Source: Glutamicibacter protophormiae
GTDB taxonomy: Bacteria > Actinomycetota > Actinomycetes > Actinomycetales > Micrococcaceae
DNA: 64,000 bases
Assembly: GCF_014647495.1 (NCBI RefSeq)
Contig: NZ_BMPH01000007.1
Span: 1-64,000, forward strand
Reading direction: 5' to 3'
Shown: piece by piece, positions 50,201-59,236 of the stretch
How positions within the stretch are numbered: position 1 is the first letter of the stretch
Layout of the letters: every line of letters begins with the position of its first letter
Notes under the pieces: model-generated
Databases searched by the model: none
Seen by the model: only the letters and a program-made list of their open reading frames with translations
Told to the model about the DNA's origin: nothing
Made by a program: the position numbers and the translations under genes

Positions 50201-51937
50201 GCCGAGGCTGCGGCCCGCGCGCACGCCGAATCCCTGGTCGCCACCCGGCGCGCGTTCGCCCTGCGCCTCGGCGGGCAGCTGGCCTACGCGGGCATCGAGG
50301 ACGCCGCCAAGCTGCGCGACGCGCTGGGCACCCCGCTGCCCACCGGCATCCCGGCCGCCTTCCTGGAACCCGCCGCCGGGCCCATCGAGGACCTGGTTTC
50401 GCGCTACGCCCGCACCCACGCCCCGTTCACGCTCACCGAGATCTCCGGGGCGCTGGGCCTGGGCGTGGCGGTGCTTCGCCCGGTGCTGGATGCCATGACA
50501 GCCGCCGGACGGCTCGCGCTGGGCGCCTTCCGCCCGGTGGAGCTGATCCCCGAAGGCGTGGGCGGGGACGAGTACTGCGACGTGCAGGTGCTGCGCACCA
50601 TCCGCACCCGTTCGCTGGCGGCCCTGCGCGCCGAGGTGGAGCCGGTGGACCAGCCGGCCTTCGCACGCTTCCTGCCGGCCTGGCAGCAGGTCGGCTCCCG
50701 GCTGGAGGGCAGCGAGGGGGTCTACGAGGCGGCGATGCAGCTGGCCGGGGCAGAGATCCCGGCCTCCGCGCTGGAGTCCTTCGTGCTGCCCGCCCGGCTG
50801 CCCGGCTACCAGAGCGCCTGGCTGGACGAGCTGACCAGTTCCGGGGACGTGCTGATCTGCGGCGCCGGCGCGGCCGGAGGCAAGGACGGCTGGCTCTCGC
50901 TGCACACCGCCGAGCATGCCCCGCTGAGCCTGCCGGTCCCGGACCCCGCGCCGCTGGATGCGCTGGCCCGCAGGGTGCTCGAATCCTTCGACCCGACCGG
51001 GGCGTACTTCGTGCAGGAGATCGCCGCCCGCATCCATCCCGGCGAGGGGCGCCCGCCGGGCGAGCAGGAGATCACCGAGGCCTGCTGGCAGCTGTTCTGG
51101 GCCGGGTTCATCTCCCCGGACACCCTGGCGCCGGTGCGCGGCTACCTGGCCGGCGGGAGCACCGCGCACAAGATCGCCAAACCCGCCCCGCGGGCCCGTG
51201 CCGCGAGGCTGAACCGGCTCTCCGGGCTGACGCGCATGGCCCGCGAACAGGGCGGCGTGCCTGCGCGCAGCACCCGGGGCTCCGCGCGCTGGGCCCGCCT
51301 GCCCGAGCCGGTGCAGGACCCGACCATCGCCGCGCACGCCACCGCGGAGATCATGCTTGAACGCTACGGGGTGCTGACCCGCGGCTCGGTGGCCGCCGAG
51401 GCGGTGCCCGGGGGCTTCGGGGCGCTGTACCGGGTGCTGTCCAAGCTGGAGGAGGCCGGGCATGCACGTCGCGGCTACTTCATCGAAAAGCTGGGCGCCG
51501 CACAGTTCTCCACCTCCAACACCATCGACCGGCTGCGCGGCTTCGTGCTGCCCGATGACCCGCGCCGCCAGCCCGAAGCCGTGGTGCTGGCCGCTACCGA
51601 CCCGGCCAACCCCTACGGCGCGGCGCTGCCGTGGCCGGCCACGCAGACCGGGCACCGCCCAGGGCGCAAGGCCGGGGCCATCGTGGGAATGCTGGATGGC
51701 GAACTAGTGCTGTACCTTGAACGCGGCGGGCGCACCGTGCTGGCCTTCGGCGAACCCGGTGAGCAGGCCTGGGCGCTGCTGGCGGCCCGGCTGGTCACGG
51801 CGCTGCGCCGGGCCACGGTGGACAAGATCGCCATCGCCACGGTCAACGGCGATCCGGTGCAGGAGCACCCGGCGGCCGCGGCGTTGCTGGGCGCCGGCTT
51901 CTACTCGACCCCGCAGGGCATCCGCTTCCGGCGGTAG
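47273..51937 (+). CDS. lhr: Lhr-family ATP-dependent DNA helicase, long form
   Basis: 1554 residues, the full Lhr architecture found in actinobacteria. The helicase core has Walker A APTGSGKT (44-51), DEIH (180-183) and SAT (215-217), then a second RecA domain with HHGSVSK and VATSSLELGID, ending QRVGRAGHQVG. Winged-helix and Lhr-specific domains follow, with a long C-terminal extension of about 650 residues. It unwinds DNA and DNA-RNA hybrids and is tied to DNA repair. It is followed 54 bases later by a Nei-type glycosylase, a frequent actinobacterial pairing. Confidence 0.92.
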   Translation: MSDVLTRFGAATRKWFTDVFTEPTTAQVGAWTSISEGNHTLVIAPTGSGKTLAAFLWALDRLHHAELDAPALPGMDQDSDHPAGSSTKVLYISPLKALGVDVERNLRSPLAGIRATAHELGLSQPSVSVGVRSGDTPAAERRQLLRNPPDILITTPESLYLMLTSKARTTLSQVHTVIIDEIHAIASSKRGTHLALSLERLDALLAAPAQRIGLSATVEPPEEVARFLAGSAPVHTVRPESTKQWELEVRVPVQDMTDLPSAAAAHDLGPGSSPAAAASIWPHVENQLVDLVLANHSTIIFANSRRLAERLTGRLNEIYAEREGFAVQNPLSSSPAVMMAQAGSTAAADPEAPLLARAHHGSVSKDARAAIEEDLKLGRLRAVVATSSLELGIDMGLVDLVIQVESPNSVSSGLQRVGRAGHQVGSVSQGVFFPKHRADLLSTALVVTRMRDGKIEKMAIPANPLDVLAQQTLAAVAMEDLEVEAWFDTVRRAAPYQQLPRSVYLATLDMLTGKYPSDEFATLKPRIVWDRDAGVLSARPGAQRLAVISGGTIPDRGLFGVFLAGSEDDKAPKRVGELDEEMVYESRVGDIFALGATSWRIEDITHDRVLVTPAFGQPGKLPFWHGDGLGRPVELGAALGEFTTDLLARDRPEAAAVLGAGGLDPFAAQNLLNYLGEQREATGQVPNHQTFVVERFHDELGDWRVILHSPFGLAVHAPWALAVGARVRERWGLDASAMAADDGIVLRIPAMDDEPPGAELFAFEADEIVDVVTGQVANSALFAARFRECAARALLLPRINPTKRTPLWQQRQRASQLLDVARNYPDFPIILETVRECLNDVYDLPALTGILSRVSSRAIRLVEVTTQLPSPFAQSLLFGYVAQFLYESDAPLAERRAAALSLDPVLLGELLGRNDVREILDSQVIAQLTAQLQHLDPKRRLSGMEGAADLLRLLGPLTAAQLAQRLRDPADDQAPLAEAAARAHAESLVATRRAFALRLGGQLAYAGIEDAAKLRDALGTPLPTGIPAAFLEPAAGPIEDLVSRYARTHAPFTLTEISGALGLGVAVLRPVLDAMTAAGRLALGAFRPVELIPEGVGGDEYCDVQVLRTIRTRSLAALRAEVEPVDQPAFARFLPAWQQVGSRLEGSEGVYEAAMQLAGAEIPASALESFVLPARLPGYQSAWLDELTSSGDVLICGAGAAGGKDGWLSLHTAEHAPLSLPVPDPAPLDALARRVLESFDPTGAYFVQEIAARIHPGEGRPPGEQEITEACWQLFWAGFISPDTLAPVRGYLAGGSTAHKIAKPAPRARAARLNRLSGLTRMAREQGGVPARSTRGSARWARLPEPVQDPTIAAHATAEIMLERYGVLTRGSVAAEAVPGGFGALYRVLSKLEEAGHARRGYFIEKLGAAQFSTSNTIDRLRGFVLPDDPRRQPEAVVLAATDPANPYGAALPWPATQTGHRPGRKAGAIVGMLDGELVLYLERGGRTVLAFGEPGEQAWALLAARLVTALRRATVDKIAIATVNGDPVQEHPAAAALLGAGFYSTPQGIRFRR

Positions 51938-51991
51938 CCTGGACACCCTGGTGCCTTCCCCGGCGTCCGGCAACAGCAAAGGAGCTCCATC

Positions 51992-52822
51992 ATGCCGGAA
52001 GGCGATACCGTCTACCGGGCCACCGCAAGACTGCACCGCGCGCTGGCCGGGAAAAGCATCCTGCGCTCGGACTTCCGGGTCCCGTCGCTGTCCACGGTGG
52101 ACCTGGCCGGGTACGCGGTGGCCGAGGTGGTCCCTCGGGGCAAGCACCTGCTCATGCACTTGCAACCGCCTGCCACGGCGGATCCGGAGTTCAACCAGCC
52201 GCCGCTGACCCTGCACTCGCACCTGCTCATGGAGGGGCGCTGGGATCTCTACGGGCAGGGTGAACGCTTCCGGCGGCCGGCGCACACCGCCCGGGTTGTG
52301 CTTTCCTTCGACGGCGTCACCGCCGTCGGCTTCGACATCGCCCAGGTCAAGCTCGTGCCCACCGCCGAGGAAACGCAGCTGGTCGGCCATCTGGGCCCGG
52401 ACCTGCTCGGTACGGACTGGGATGCGCCACTGGCGATCGAGAATTTCCGGGCGCACCCGCACCGCGGGATCGGCGAGGCGCTGCTGGACCAGCGGCTGAT
52501 GGCGGGGGTCGGCAACGTCTACCGCTGCGAAGTCCTGTTCCTCACCCGGCTGCACCCGCTGACGCCGATCGGACAGGTCGTGAACCTCGGGAAGGTCATC
52601 GAGATGTCGCAGCGCCTGCTGGAAGTCAACAAGGACCGTCCGCGCCGGGTCACCACCGGGGTGGCGCGGACCCGCGAGCCCTACTGGGTGTATCGGCGCG
52701 CCGGCAGTCCCTGCCTGCGCTGCGGCGAGAAAATCCTGCTGCTGAAAATCGCGGCCGAGGATTCGGGCCTGGAACGCGACTGCTACTTCTGTCCGTCCTG
52801 CCAGCCCGCCCGGAACACCTGA
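51992..52822 (+). CDS. Fpg/Nei-family DNA glycosylase
   Basis: 276 residues. It starts MPEGDTV, giving the catalytic N-terminal Pro2 and Glu3 after Met removal. The conserved Lys51 is in PRGKHLL, and RLMAGVGNVYRCE is the helix-two-turn-helix. The zinc finger uses C241, C244, C267 and C270 (CLRCG, CPSC), with an extra Cys264. PEGDTV marks the Nei/Nei2 branch, which removes oxidised bases. Adjacent to lhr, so a shared repair role is plausible. Confidence 0.88.
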   Translation: MPEGDTVYRATARLHRALAGKSILRSDFRVPSLSTVDLAGYAVAEVVPRGKHLLMHLQPPATADPEFNQPPLTLHSHLLMEGRWDLYGQGERFRRPAHTARVVLSFDGVTAVGFDIAQVKLVPTAEETQLVGHLGPDLLGTDWDAPLAIENFRAHPHRGIGEALLDQRLMAGVGNVYRCEVLFLTRLHPLTPIGQVVNLGKVIEMSQRLLEVNKDRPRRVTTGVARTREPYWVYRRAGSPCLRCGEKILLLKIAAEDSGLERDCYFCPSCQPARNT

Positions 52823-52852
52823 GGACAGCGGCCTTCCGGCAAAGGTGAAAGA

Positions 52853-53881
52853 ATGGGAGCCATGGCCATGGCTTCTCCCCTCCCCGTCCGCAACGGCGTC
52901 AACGCCACCCGTCTGCACCTGCCGAGCACCGGTTCGTGGGACACTGTGTCGCAGTATCTGCTCGAACGCTTCGGGCACGTGGACCCCGAGGGCATCCTGC
53001 GCCGCTTTGACGAGGGCGAGATCGTGGGCCTGGGCGGGGTGCCGCTGAACCGGCAGACCCCGATGGGCGAGCACGAGTTCATCTGGTACTACCGCTCGCT
53101 GCCGGTGGAGACCCCGATCCCCTTCGACGCGAGAATCCTGCACCAGGACGAGCACCTGCTCGTCGTGGACAAGCCGCATTTCCTGCCGACCACCCCGGGC
53201 GGGAAGTTCATCCAGGAATCCGCGCTGGTGCGGCTGCGCAACCAGACCGGCATCGACGACCTGGTGCCGATGCACCGGCTGGACCGGGCGACCGCTGGGG
53301 TGATCCTCTTCGCCGTGAACCCGGAAACCCGCGGTGCCTACCAGATGCTCTTCGAGCGCCGCGAGATCGCCAAGCGCTACAAGGCGGTGGTGGCACTGGC
53401 CCCCGGCGAGGGCCTGGAGACCGGCGTGGTGCTGCAGGCCAACGGGGAGCACAACCAGGTGCGCACCGCCGAAGAACTGCGCGCCCTGCTGGCCGGCATG
53501 CCGATGACCTATGAGAACCGCATGTCCAAGGTCAAGGGCCAGCTGCGCTCGATCGTCGAGGACGGCGAACCCAACGCGCAGACGCTGATCAATGTCCAGG
53601 CCATCGGCCGCAGCGCCGGCTTCCACGCGGGCACCGAGGTGGCGCTGATGGACCTGGAACCGCACTCGGGCAAGACCCACCAGCTGCGCATCCATCTGGC
53701 TTCGCTGGGCCTGGGCATCGTCAACGACGCCTTCTACCCGCGGCTGTGGGACCTGGCTCCGGACGACTACGACCGGCCCCTGCAGCTGCTGGCGCACACC
53801 ATTTCCTTCATCGATCCGCTCACCGGGACCCCGCGCAGCTTCAGTTCCGCGCAGCGCCTGCGCGAAGCTCCGGCCGCATAG
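52853..53881 (+). CDS. RluA-family RNA pseudouridine synthase
   Basis: 342 residues. Catalytic Asp144 lies in the hallmark MHRLDRATAG, with VVDKPHFLPTTPGG upstream and HSGKTHQLRIHLA downstream. The N-terminal segment (ERFGHVDPEGILRRF) takes the place of an S4-like domain. The rRNA or tRNA target cannot be told. It starts 30 bases after the glycosylase. Confidence 0.88.
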   Translation: MGAMAMASPLPVRNGVNATRLHLPSTGSWDTVSQYLLERFGHVDPEGILRRFDEGEIVGLGGVPLNRQTPMGEHEFIWYYRSLPVETPIPFDARILHQDEHLLVVDKPHFLPTTPGGKFIQESALVRLRNQTGIDDLVPMHRLDRATAGVILFAVNPETRGAYQMLFERREIAKRYKAVVALAPGEGLETGVVLQANGEHNQVRTAEELRALLAGMPMTYENRMSKVKGQLRSIVEDGEPNAQTLINVQAIGRSAGFHAGTEVALMDLEPHSGKTHQLRIHLASLGLGIVNDAFYPRLWDLAPDDYDRPLQLLAHTISFIDPLTGTPRSFSSAQRLREAPAA

Positions 53882-53957
53882 CGCCCCTTCTCACTTCGGC
53901 GTATTTATCCTAGGCTGTTGCACACCCATGCACGGGCCAGACGAAGGACGGTATGCC

Positions 53958-54857
53958 ATGGCCGAGCCACAGCCCAATATGCAGCTGCGCACCTTGGTGG
54001 GCTCCGCCCAGCGGGCTATCACCGAATCCGCGCGCAGGCCCGCCTTCGAGCTGCCCTACACGCCCCCGGACCTGCGGCCCAACCCCGCGGTGGAACCCTT
54101 CGACAAGGCCCGCGCCGGGCTGTTCGCGCTGTCCGGGATGCTGCTGCTGGCCACCGCGCTGGCCTTCGGCGCCGGGATGGACGGCCGCAGCCAGGCCAGC
54201 CTGCTGGATACCGGGCTGGTGCATGCGGTAATCTGGCCGGTCATCGGGATCACGCTGATCGGCAGCGCGGTCTTCAGCGCGCTGCCCGCCCAGCTGTCCT
54301 CGCGCCGGCAGCGCGCCTCCGGCATCTACGCGCTGAGCGCCGCGGCCCTGATGGCTTGCGCGCTGACGCTCGCTTCCGGCTTCCTGCCCTGGACCGCCGC
54401 GTCCGTCTCCGGCGCTGCCACCGGGATCGCGCTGTACGGGGTGCACCAGCTGAACCGGCATACCGCCCGCAACCGGGCGGAGCGCATCGCCACGGACATG
54501 CCGCTGGGCTTCTTCGCCGGGTTCGCCCTGGTCTACACGCTGCAGCTGGTCTTCGCCGCCGCCGGCTGGAACGGGCAAGGCCATGCGCTGGCGGTGTCGC
54601 TCGTCGCGGTGGCCGCCGCGGTGCCGGCGGCGGTGTTCGCCCATTCGGAACGCGGACGGCATGCGTTCGCCAGCGGTTTCGGCCTGACCATGGCTGCGGC
54701 CGCCATCCAGGGCTGGCTGCGGAGCGCCACCCCGCTGTGGGTCTGCATGCTGTGGGTGTTCCTGGCGGTGGTGGTGTTCGTCTGCGCAGAGAACCGGCGT
54801 TTCCAGGTCAGCCACGCAGAGCACCGGGTGCAGGCGGGCAGGATGCTGGATTTCTAA
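53958..54857 (+). CDS. Multi-pass membrane protein of unknown function
   Basis: 299 residues from ATG 53958, preceded by GAAGGACGG. A 70-residue soluble N-terminus (FELPYTPPDLRPNPAVEPF) leads into seven to eight hydrophobic segments rich in Ala and Gly. No motif I know. Convergent with the SDR gene that follows; no terminator seen in the short gap. Confidence 0.7.
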   Translation: MAEPQPNMQLRTLVGSAQRAITESARRPAFELPYTPPDLRPNPAVEPFDKARAGLFALSGMLLLATALAFGAGMDGRSQASLLDTGLVHAVIWPVIGITLIGSAVFSALPAQLSSRRQRASGIYALSAAALMACALTLASGFLPWTAASVSGAATGIALYGVHQLNRHTARNRAERIATDMPLGFFAGFALVYTLQLVFAAAGWNGQGHALAVSLVAVAAAVPAAVFAHSERGRHAFASGFGLTMAAAAIQGWLRSATPLWVCMLWVFLAVVVFVCAENRRFQVSHAEHRVQAGRMLDF

Positions 54858-54881
54858 GTCCGGCCCGCCCGCGCCGCGGGT

Positions 54882-55658
54882 TTAGCGCGGCGCCATGCGG
54901 ATGGCGCCGTCCAGCCGGATCGTCTCCCCGTTGAGCATCGGGTTGGCCACGATGTGCTCCACCAGCGCGGCGTATTCCTCCGGGCGTCCCAGCCGCGAAG
55001 GGTGCGGCACCTGCGCGCCGAGCGAATCCTGCGCCGCCTGCGGCAGCCCGGCCATCATCGGCGTCTGGAAGATCCCCGGGGCGATGGTCATGACGCGGAT
55101 CTGGTGCTGCGCCAGCTCGCGGGCCAGCGGCAGCGTCATCGCGGCGACGGCGCCCTTGGATGCGGCGTAGGCCGGCTGCCCGATCTGCCCGTCGAAGGCC
55201 GCCACCGAGGCGGTGTTGACAATGACCCCGCGCTCGGCGGTGCCCTGCGCATCGACCAGCGATTCGCTGTGCGCCATCAGCTCGGCGCCGAGGCGGATCA
55301 CGTTGAAGGTGCCGTTGACATTGATGTCCAGCACCTTGGCGAACTTCTCCAGCGGCAGCACGCCCTCGCGCCCCAGCACCTTGCCCGGGGTGGCGACCCC
55401 GGCGCAGTTGACCAGCACGCGCAGCTGGCCCAGTTCGCGTACGCGTTCCATCACGTCGGCCACGTCGTCGGGGCTGGTGACGTCCGCCGGGGCGTAGCGC
55501 ACGTTCGCCCCGATCGCGGCGGCTGTTTCATCCCCGTCCTCGCGCGGCAGGTCCAGCACCACCACGTGCTTGGCCTGCGCGGCCAGTTTCAAGGCCGTGG
55601 CCCGTCCCAATCCGGACAGTCCGCCGGTCACCAGTGCGACCGAATCCTGCAGCTGCAT
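54882..55658 (-). CDS. SDR-family dehydrogenase, 3-hydroxyacyl-CoA dehydrogenase type II-like
   Basis: 258 residues. NAD motif TGGLSGLGRA at 11-20 and DLPRED after strand two favour NAD. The catalytic Ser is in VNTASVAAFDG and Tyr-Lys in PAYAASKGA. The gap between strands and the LEKFAKVLDINVNGTFNVIR stretch resemble HSD10-type 3-hydroxy-2-methylbutyryl-CoA dehydrogenases. The substrate is inferred only. Confidence 0.82.
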   Translation of the reverse strand: MQLQDSVALVTGGLSGLGRATALKLAAQAKHVVVLDLPREDGDETAAAIGANVRYAPADVTSPDDVADVMERVRELGQLRVLVNCAGVATPGKVLGREGVLPLEKFAKVLDINVNGTFNVIRLGAELMAHSESLVDAQGTAERGVIVNTASVAAFDGQIGQPAYAASKGAVAAMTLPLARELAQHQIRVMTIAPGIFQTPMMAGLPQAAQDSLGAQVPHPSRLGRPEEYAALVEHIVANPMLNGETIRLDGAIRMAPR

Positions 55659-55761
55659 GCAAACCCCTTTTATAGTCGTGAATCTCCGGTCAGCCTATCG
55701 CCCGAGCGAACAAAGGTGAAGATCCGGATCCCGGTCCCCGGGAGCCTGCAGGCACGCAAAA

Positions 55762-55786
55762 GCCCGGCACCACAGGGGTGCCGGGC
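55762..55786 (-). terminator. Terminator of the MFS transporter gene
   Basis: GCCCGGCACC (55762-55771) pairs with GGTGCCGGGC (55777-55786). Read on the minus strand it is followed by TTTTGCG. It sits 33 bases after the transporter stop. Confidence 0.8.
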
Positions 55787-55818
55787 CGCGCGGCGAAGCC
55801 GGAAGAAATCCGGTCGGG

Positions 55819-57267
55819 CTAGCGGGTTGCCACCGGAGCCTGATCGGAAGGCTGCTGGGCCTGCTGCTTCTTGCCGCCCAGCAGGATCCCGATGACCAGG
55901 ATGCCGATGCTGCACGCGGCGCCCACCAGGAAGCCGGGCTTGAAGCCCTCCACCGTCGCGGTGGCGACATCGCTTCCGGCGGCGATCTTGGAGGCGGTGG
56001 TCGCGGCCACCACACCGACGATCAGCGCGGTGCCCATGGCACCGGCCAGCTGCTGCAGGGTGGAGAGCAGCGCGGAACCGTGGGAGTGCAGGTGGTGCGG
56101 CAGCGGGTTCAGCGCGGTGGTGAACGCCGGGGTGAAGATGAACGCCAGGCCCAGGCTCATGACCAGGTGCATGAGCACCAGCAGCCAGATCGGGGTGGCG
56201 GCGTCCAGGATCAGCGCATAGCTGAACAGCGATACCAGCAGGATGATCGAGCCCGGAACGATCAGCGGGCGGGCGCCGACCTTGTCGTAGAGCTTGCCGA
56301 CCAGCGGGGCCAGCAGGCCCATCAGCAGGCCTCCGGGCAGCATGATCAAGCCGGTGGTCAGCGTCTCGATGCCCAGCACCGTGGTGAAGAACAGCGGCAG
56401 CAGGATGATCACGCCGAACAGGGAAATCATGGCGCACATCATCAGCGCCAGCGACAGCGTGAAGTCGCGGTAGGTCAGCGAGCGCAGGTCCAGCAGGGCC
56501 TTGTCCCCCTGCTGCAGCTTGAGCTGCAGCAGCACGAAGGCGGTCAGGCACAGCACCGACACCACGAGGATTCCGATGCCCAGCGGCGTGATGCCGGCCG
56601 ACAAGCCGCTCAGGCCGTAGACCAGGCCGCCGAAGCCCGGCACGGCCAGGATCAGCGATGGGATGGACAGCGGAGCGGAATTGTCGCCCGGTTCGTTGGA
56701 CAGGCGCGGGGTGCCGATCAGCAGCGCCGCCACGGCGATCGGGATGATCACGATGAACATGAACCGCCAGGACAGGTACTGCAGGATGATGCCGGACAGG
56801 GTCGGGCCGATGGCCGGGGCCACCGAGATCACGATCGACACGTTGCCCATCAGCACGCCGCGTCGAGCCGGCGGCACCAGGTCGAGGATCGTGGTCATCA
56901 GCAGCGGCATCATGATCGCGGTGCCGCTGGCCTGGATGACGCGGGCGACCAGCAGCACGGAGAAGCCGGGCGACACCGCGGCCAGCACGGTGCCCAGGGT
57001 GAACAGGCCGATGGCCAGCACGAAGACCTTGCGGGTGCTCAGGCGCTGCAGCAGGAAGCCGGTGGTCGGGATGACCACGGCCATGGTCAGCATGAAGATC
57101 GTGGCGAGCCACTGGATGGCATCGGCGGTGACGTTGAATTCCTCCATCAGCACGGGCAGTGCCACGTTCATGATGGTTTCGTTCAGGATGACAACGAAGC
57201 TGGAGACGATCAGCACGGCGATCGTCGTGAAGTTCTGTTTGCTCAAACGGTCCGGAGCGTGTGACAC
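55819..57267 (-). CDS. MFS multidrug exporter, EmrB/QacA (DHA2) family
   Basis: 482 residues with about 14 membrane segments, typical for DHA2 proton-antiport drug exporters. Motif A-like LGTVLAAVSPGFSVLLVARVIQ and the antiporter motif C-like GPTLSGIIL are present. The start is GTG 57267 with GGAAG before it. Single gene with its own terminator; its substrate is not predictable. Confidence 0.87.
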   Translation of the reverse strand: MSHAPDRLSKQNFTTIAVLIVSSFVVILNETIMNVALPVLMEEFNVTADAIQWLATIFMLTMAVVIPTTGFLLQRLSTRKVFVLAIGLFTLGTVLAAVSPGFSVLLVARVIQASGTAIMMPLLMTTILDLVPPARRGVLMGNVSIVISVAPAIGPTLSGIILQYLSWRFMFIVIIPIAVAALLIGTPRLSNEPGDNSAPLSIPSLILAVPGFGGLVYGLSGLSAGITPLGIGILVVSVLCLTAFVLLQLKLQQGDKALLDLRSLTYRDFTLSLALMMCAMISLFGVIILLPLFFTTVLGIETLTTGLIMLPGGLLMGLLAPLVGKLYDKVGARPLIVPGSIILLVSLFSYALILDAATPIWLLVLMHLVMSLGLAFIFTPAFTTALNPLPHHLHSHGSALLSTLQQLAGAMGTALIVGVVAATTASKIAAGSDVATATVEGFKPGFLVGAACSIGILVIGILLGGKKQQAQQPSDQAPVATR

Positions 57268-57464
57268 AGCAGGTCTGCTTCCAAGAGAAGTGTGGGAAAG
57301 GGCGGCCGGTTCCCAGGCTCAGGATCATTCTGGTTGGGATAGCCCAATCAATTTTACAGAGCACCCCCGCCAGGCGCTAGGGTGCGCCCGCAACAGATTG
57401 GTGAGTTGCGCAACACGGATAGAGATTCATGGCATGAGAGGTGTTTGTGTACCAAGATGGAACC

Positions 57465-58004
57465 ATGAACGTGCGTACGCCTGATCCCTACCCTGGATGG
57501 CTCTCTGACGAAGATCTCTACGAGGCCCGCCAGCGCCTCCCCATGCTGTACGTCGAGGCCATTCCGGTGCGCCTGGACCCGCTGGGATACGTCAACGAGG
57601 TCGGCCTGCTGCTGACCGCTGACAACGACGGGCGCATGCTACGCACCTTCGTCTCCGGGCGCGTCATGTACCGCGAGACGATCCGCGCCGCATTGATCCG
57701 GCACATCGAGAAGGACCTGGGCACCATGGTGCTGCCGCAGCTTCCGGCCTCCCCGGTGCCGTTCACGGTGGCCGAGTACTTCCCTGCACCCAGCGAAACC
57801 GGCCTGACCGACGACCGCCAGCATGCGGTGTCCATGTGCTATATCGTGCCGGTGCGCGGCGAGTCCTCGCCGCGCCAGGACGCGCTGGAGCTGACCTGGC
57901 TCACCCCTGCCGAAGCGCTGAGCAGCGACATCCAGGGCGAGTTCGCCGGCGGTCGCGAAAATATTCTCCGACAGGCATTAGCCCATGTCGGAGTGAATAT
58001 CTAG
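57465..58004 (+). CDS. NUDIX-like protein (DUF4916 type)
   Basis: 179 residues from ATG 57465. PGWLSDEDLYEARQRLPMLY and VNEVGLLL, with a C-terminal ELTWLTPAEALS, match the actinobacterial DUF4916 group of NUDIX fold. The classic GX5EX7REUXEEXGU box is not recognisable, so hydrolase activity is doubtful. A GTG at 57441 would add eight residues. It overlaps the end of the convergent FUSC gene by four bases. Confidence 0.7.
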   Translation: MNVRTPDPYPGWLSDEDLYEARQRLPMLYVEAIPVRLDPLGYVNEVGLLLTADNDGRMLRTFVSGRVMYRETIRAALIRHIEKDLGTMVLPQLPASPVPFTVAEYFPAPSETGLTDDRQHAVSMCYIVPVRGESSPRQDALELTWLTPAEALSSDIQGEFAGGRENILRQALAHVGVNI

Positions 58005-59101
58005 CGCTCCTTCCCCCGGTTTGGCGGGTCGATCCCGGCCCGGCGCCGCATGATTCCGCCAAACCAGCTTCCAAGGAGCACCCCGAAGATGCCGACCAGG
58101 GAGCCGATCACGGTTTCCACCATGCGGTCGTAGAGCAGCGCGGTTGAGAGCCCCGACATCACGGACACTCCCACCAGCGCCAGCGGGGTGACGAAGATCT
58201 GCGCCATGAAGTAGTTGCGCATGACCAGCATCTCGGCCATGAACTGGAAGAAGCCGATCAGCGCCAGCAGCAGCCACAGCGGCGGGTTCAGCACGATCAG
58301 CAGCGCCATGAGGACCAACCCGACCAGGGTTCCCAGCACACGATGGACGCCGCGGTGGAGCCGGAGCTTGGTGGTGTGCCCGACCAGCGGCACTACCGCG
58401 GCCACCATGGCCCAGTAGTTGTGCCCGGCCTCCAGCCGGCTGCCCACGATGTTGGCCAGGGCCCCGGCGATGCCCGCGGTCAGGATGTAGAACAGCCCTT
58501 CCCACCAGATCGCGGAGCGGACATTGTCCGGCAGCGGCGGCAGCGGGGTGCGCTGCCACAGGCTCGACCACTGGCCCAATGCTCCGGCCGCACCGATCAC
58601 CAGTGCCAGCGCCATGGTCAGCACCGCCACCAGCAGCCCTTGCCAAGCCGGGACCGGGTTGGAAATGGAGGCAATCGCGGCGAATGCGAAGATGTGGAAC
58701 AGCGAGCCGGCCGGGCGCAGCCGCAAGAACCCGGCGAGCACCGAACAGATGCCCGCCACCAGCGTGGTGGCGCCGACAATCTGCCACTGCTTCAGCTCCG
58801 GCTGGTCGTGGGCGATCCACAGGTGGGAGGCGGCCAGCGCCGAAGCGATGACGCCGAACAGCAGCATGCTCGAACGGACCTGCATGCGCAGGCGGTTCCA
58901 GTATCCGTCCACCCGGCCGTAGACGCCGGCAAAGGCGCCGAAGACCGCGAACACCACGAGATCCAGGCGGTCGACGGCCAGCAGGAAGATCAAGGGAGCA
59001 AAAACGCCGACGGCGGTGCGCAAGCCGATCCAGTGATCCTTCCGGGCAGGGCCCAGGGTGATCAATGACTTCGCGGATTCTTTCAATTGCTCCAGGCCCA
59101 C
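58001..59101 (-). CDS. FUSC-family membrane protein
   Basis: 366 residues from GTG 59101, preceded by AAGGAA. About ten membrane segments in two blocks, the second with the FUSC signature region HNYWAMVAAVVPLVGHTTKLRLHRGVHRVLGTLVGLVL. The family includes fusaric acid and aromatic acid efflux proteins. A TTG at 59131 would extend it by ten residues. Confidence 0.8.
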   Translation of the reverse strand: MGLEQLKESAKSLITLGPARKDHWIGLRTAVGVFAPLIFLLAVDRLDLVVFAVFGAFAGVYGRVDGYWNRLRMQVRSSMLLFGVIASALAASHLWIAHDQPELKQWQIVGATTLVAGICSVLAGFLRLRPAGSLFHIFAFAAIASISNPVPAWQGLLVAVLTMALALVIGAAGALGQWSSLWQRTPLPPLPDNVRSAIWWEGLFYILTAGIAGALANIVGSRLEAGHNYWAMVAAVVPLVGHTTKLRLHRGVHRVLGTLVGLVLMALLIVLNPPLWLLLALIGFFQFMAEMLVMRNYFMAQIFVTPLALVGVSVMSGLSTALLYDRMVETVIGSLVGIFGVLLGSWFGGIMRRRAGIDPPNRGKER

Positions 59102-59236
59102 AGTTTCCTTCCGTCGCGTTGCACACAACAAGACAGCCTCTATTATTCGCTCTTTCCCATGTGAAAGCCCGGGTTTCGGTGCCTGATCACACTGTCGTTT
59201 TACTCACCGGCTGTTTAATACGGCAAACTTGGGTAC

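Noticed and set aside
47186-51655. 1489-residue minus-strand open frame opposite lhr
   Set aside because: It is Gly/Gln/Arg/His-rich with no domain pattern and lies fully antisense to a textbook helicase; it is a GC-bias shadow.
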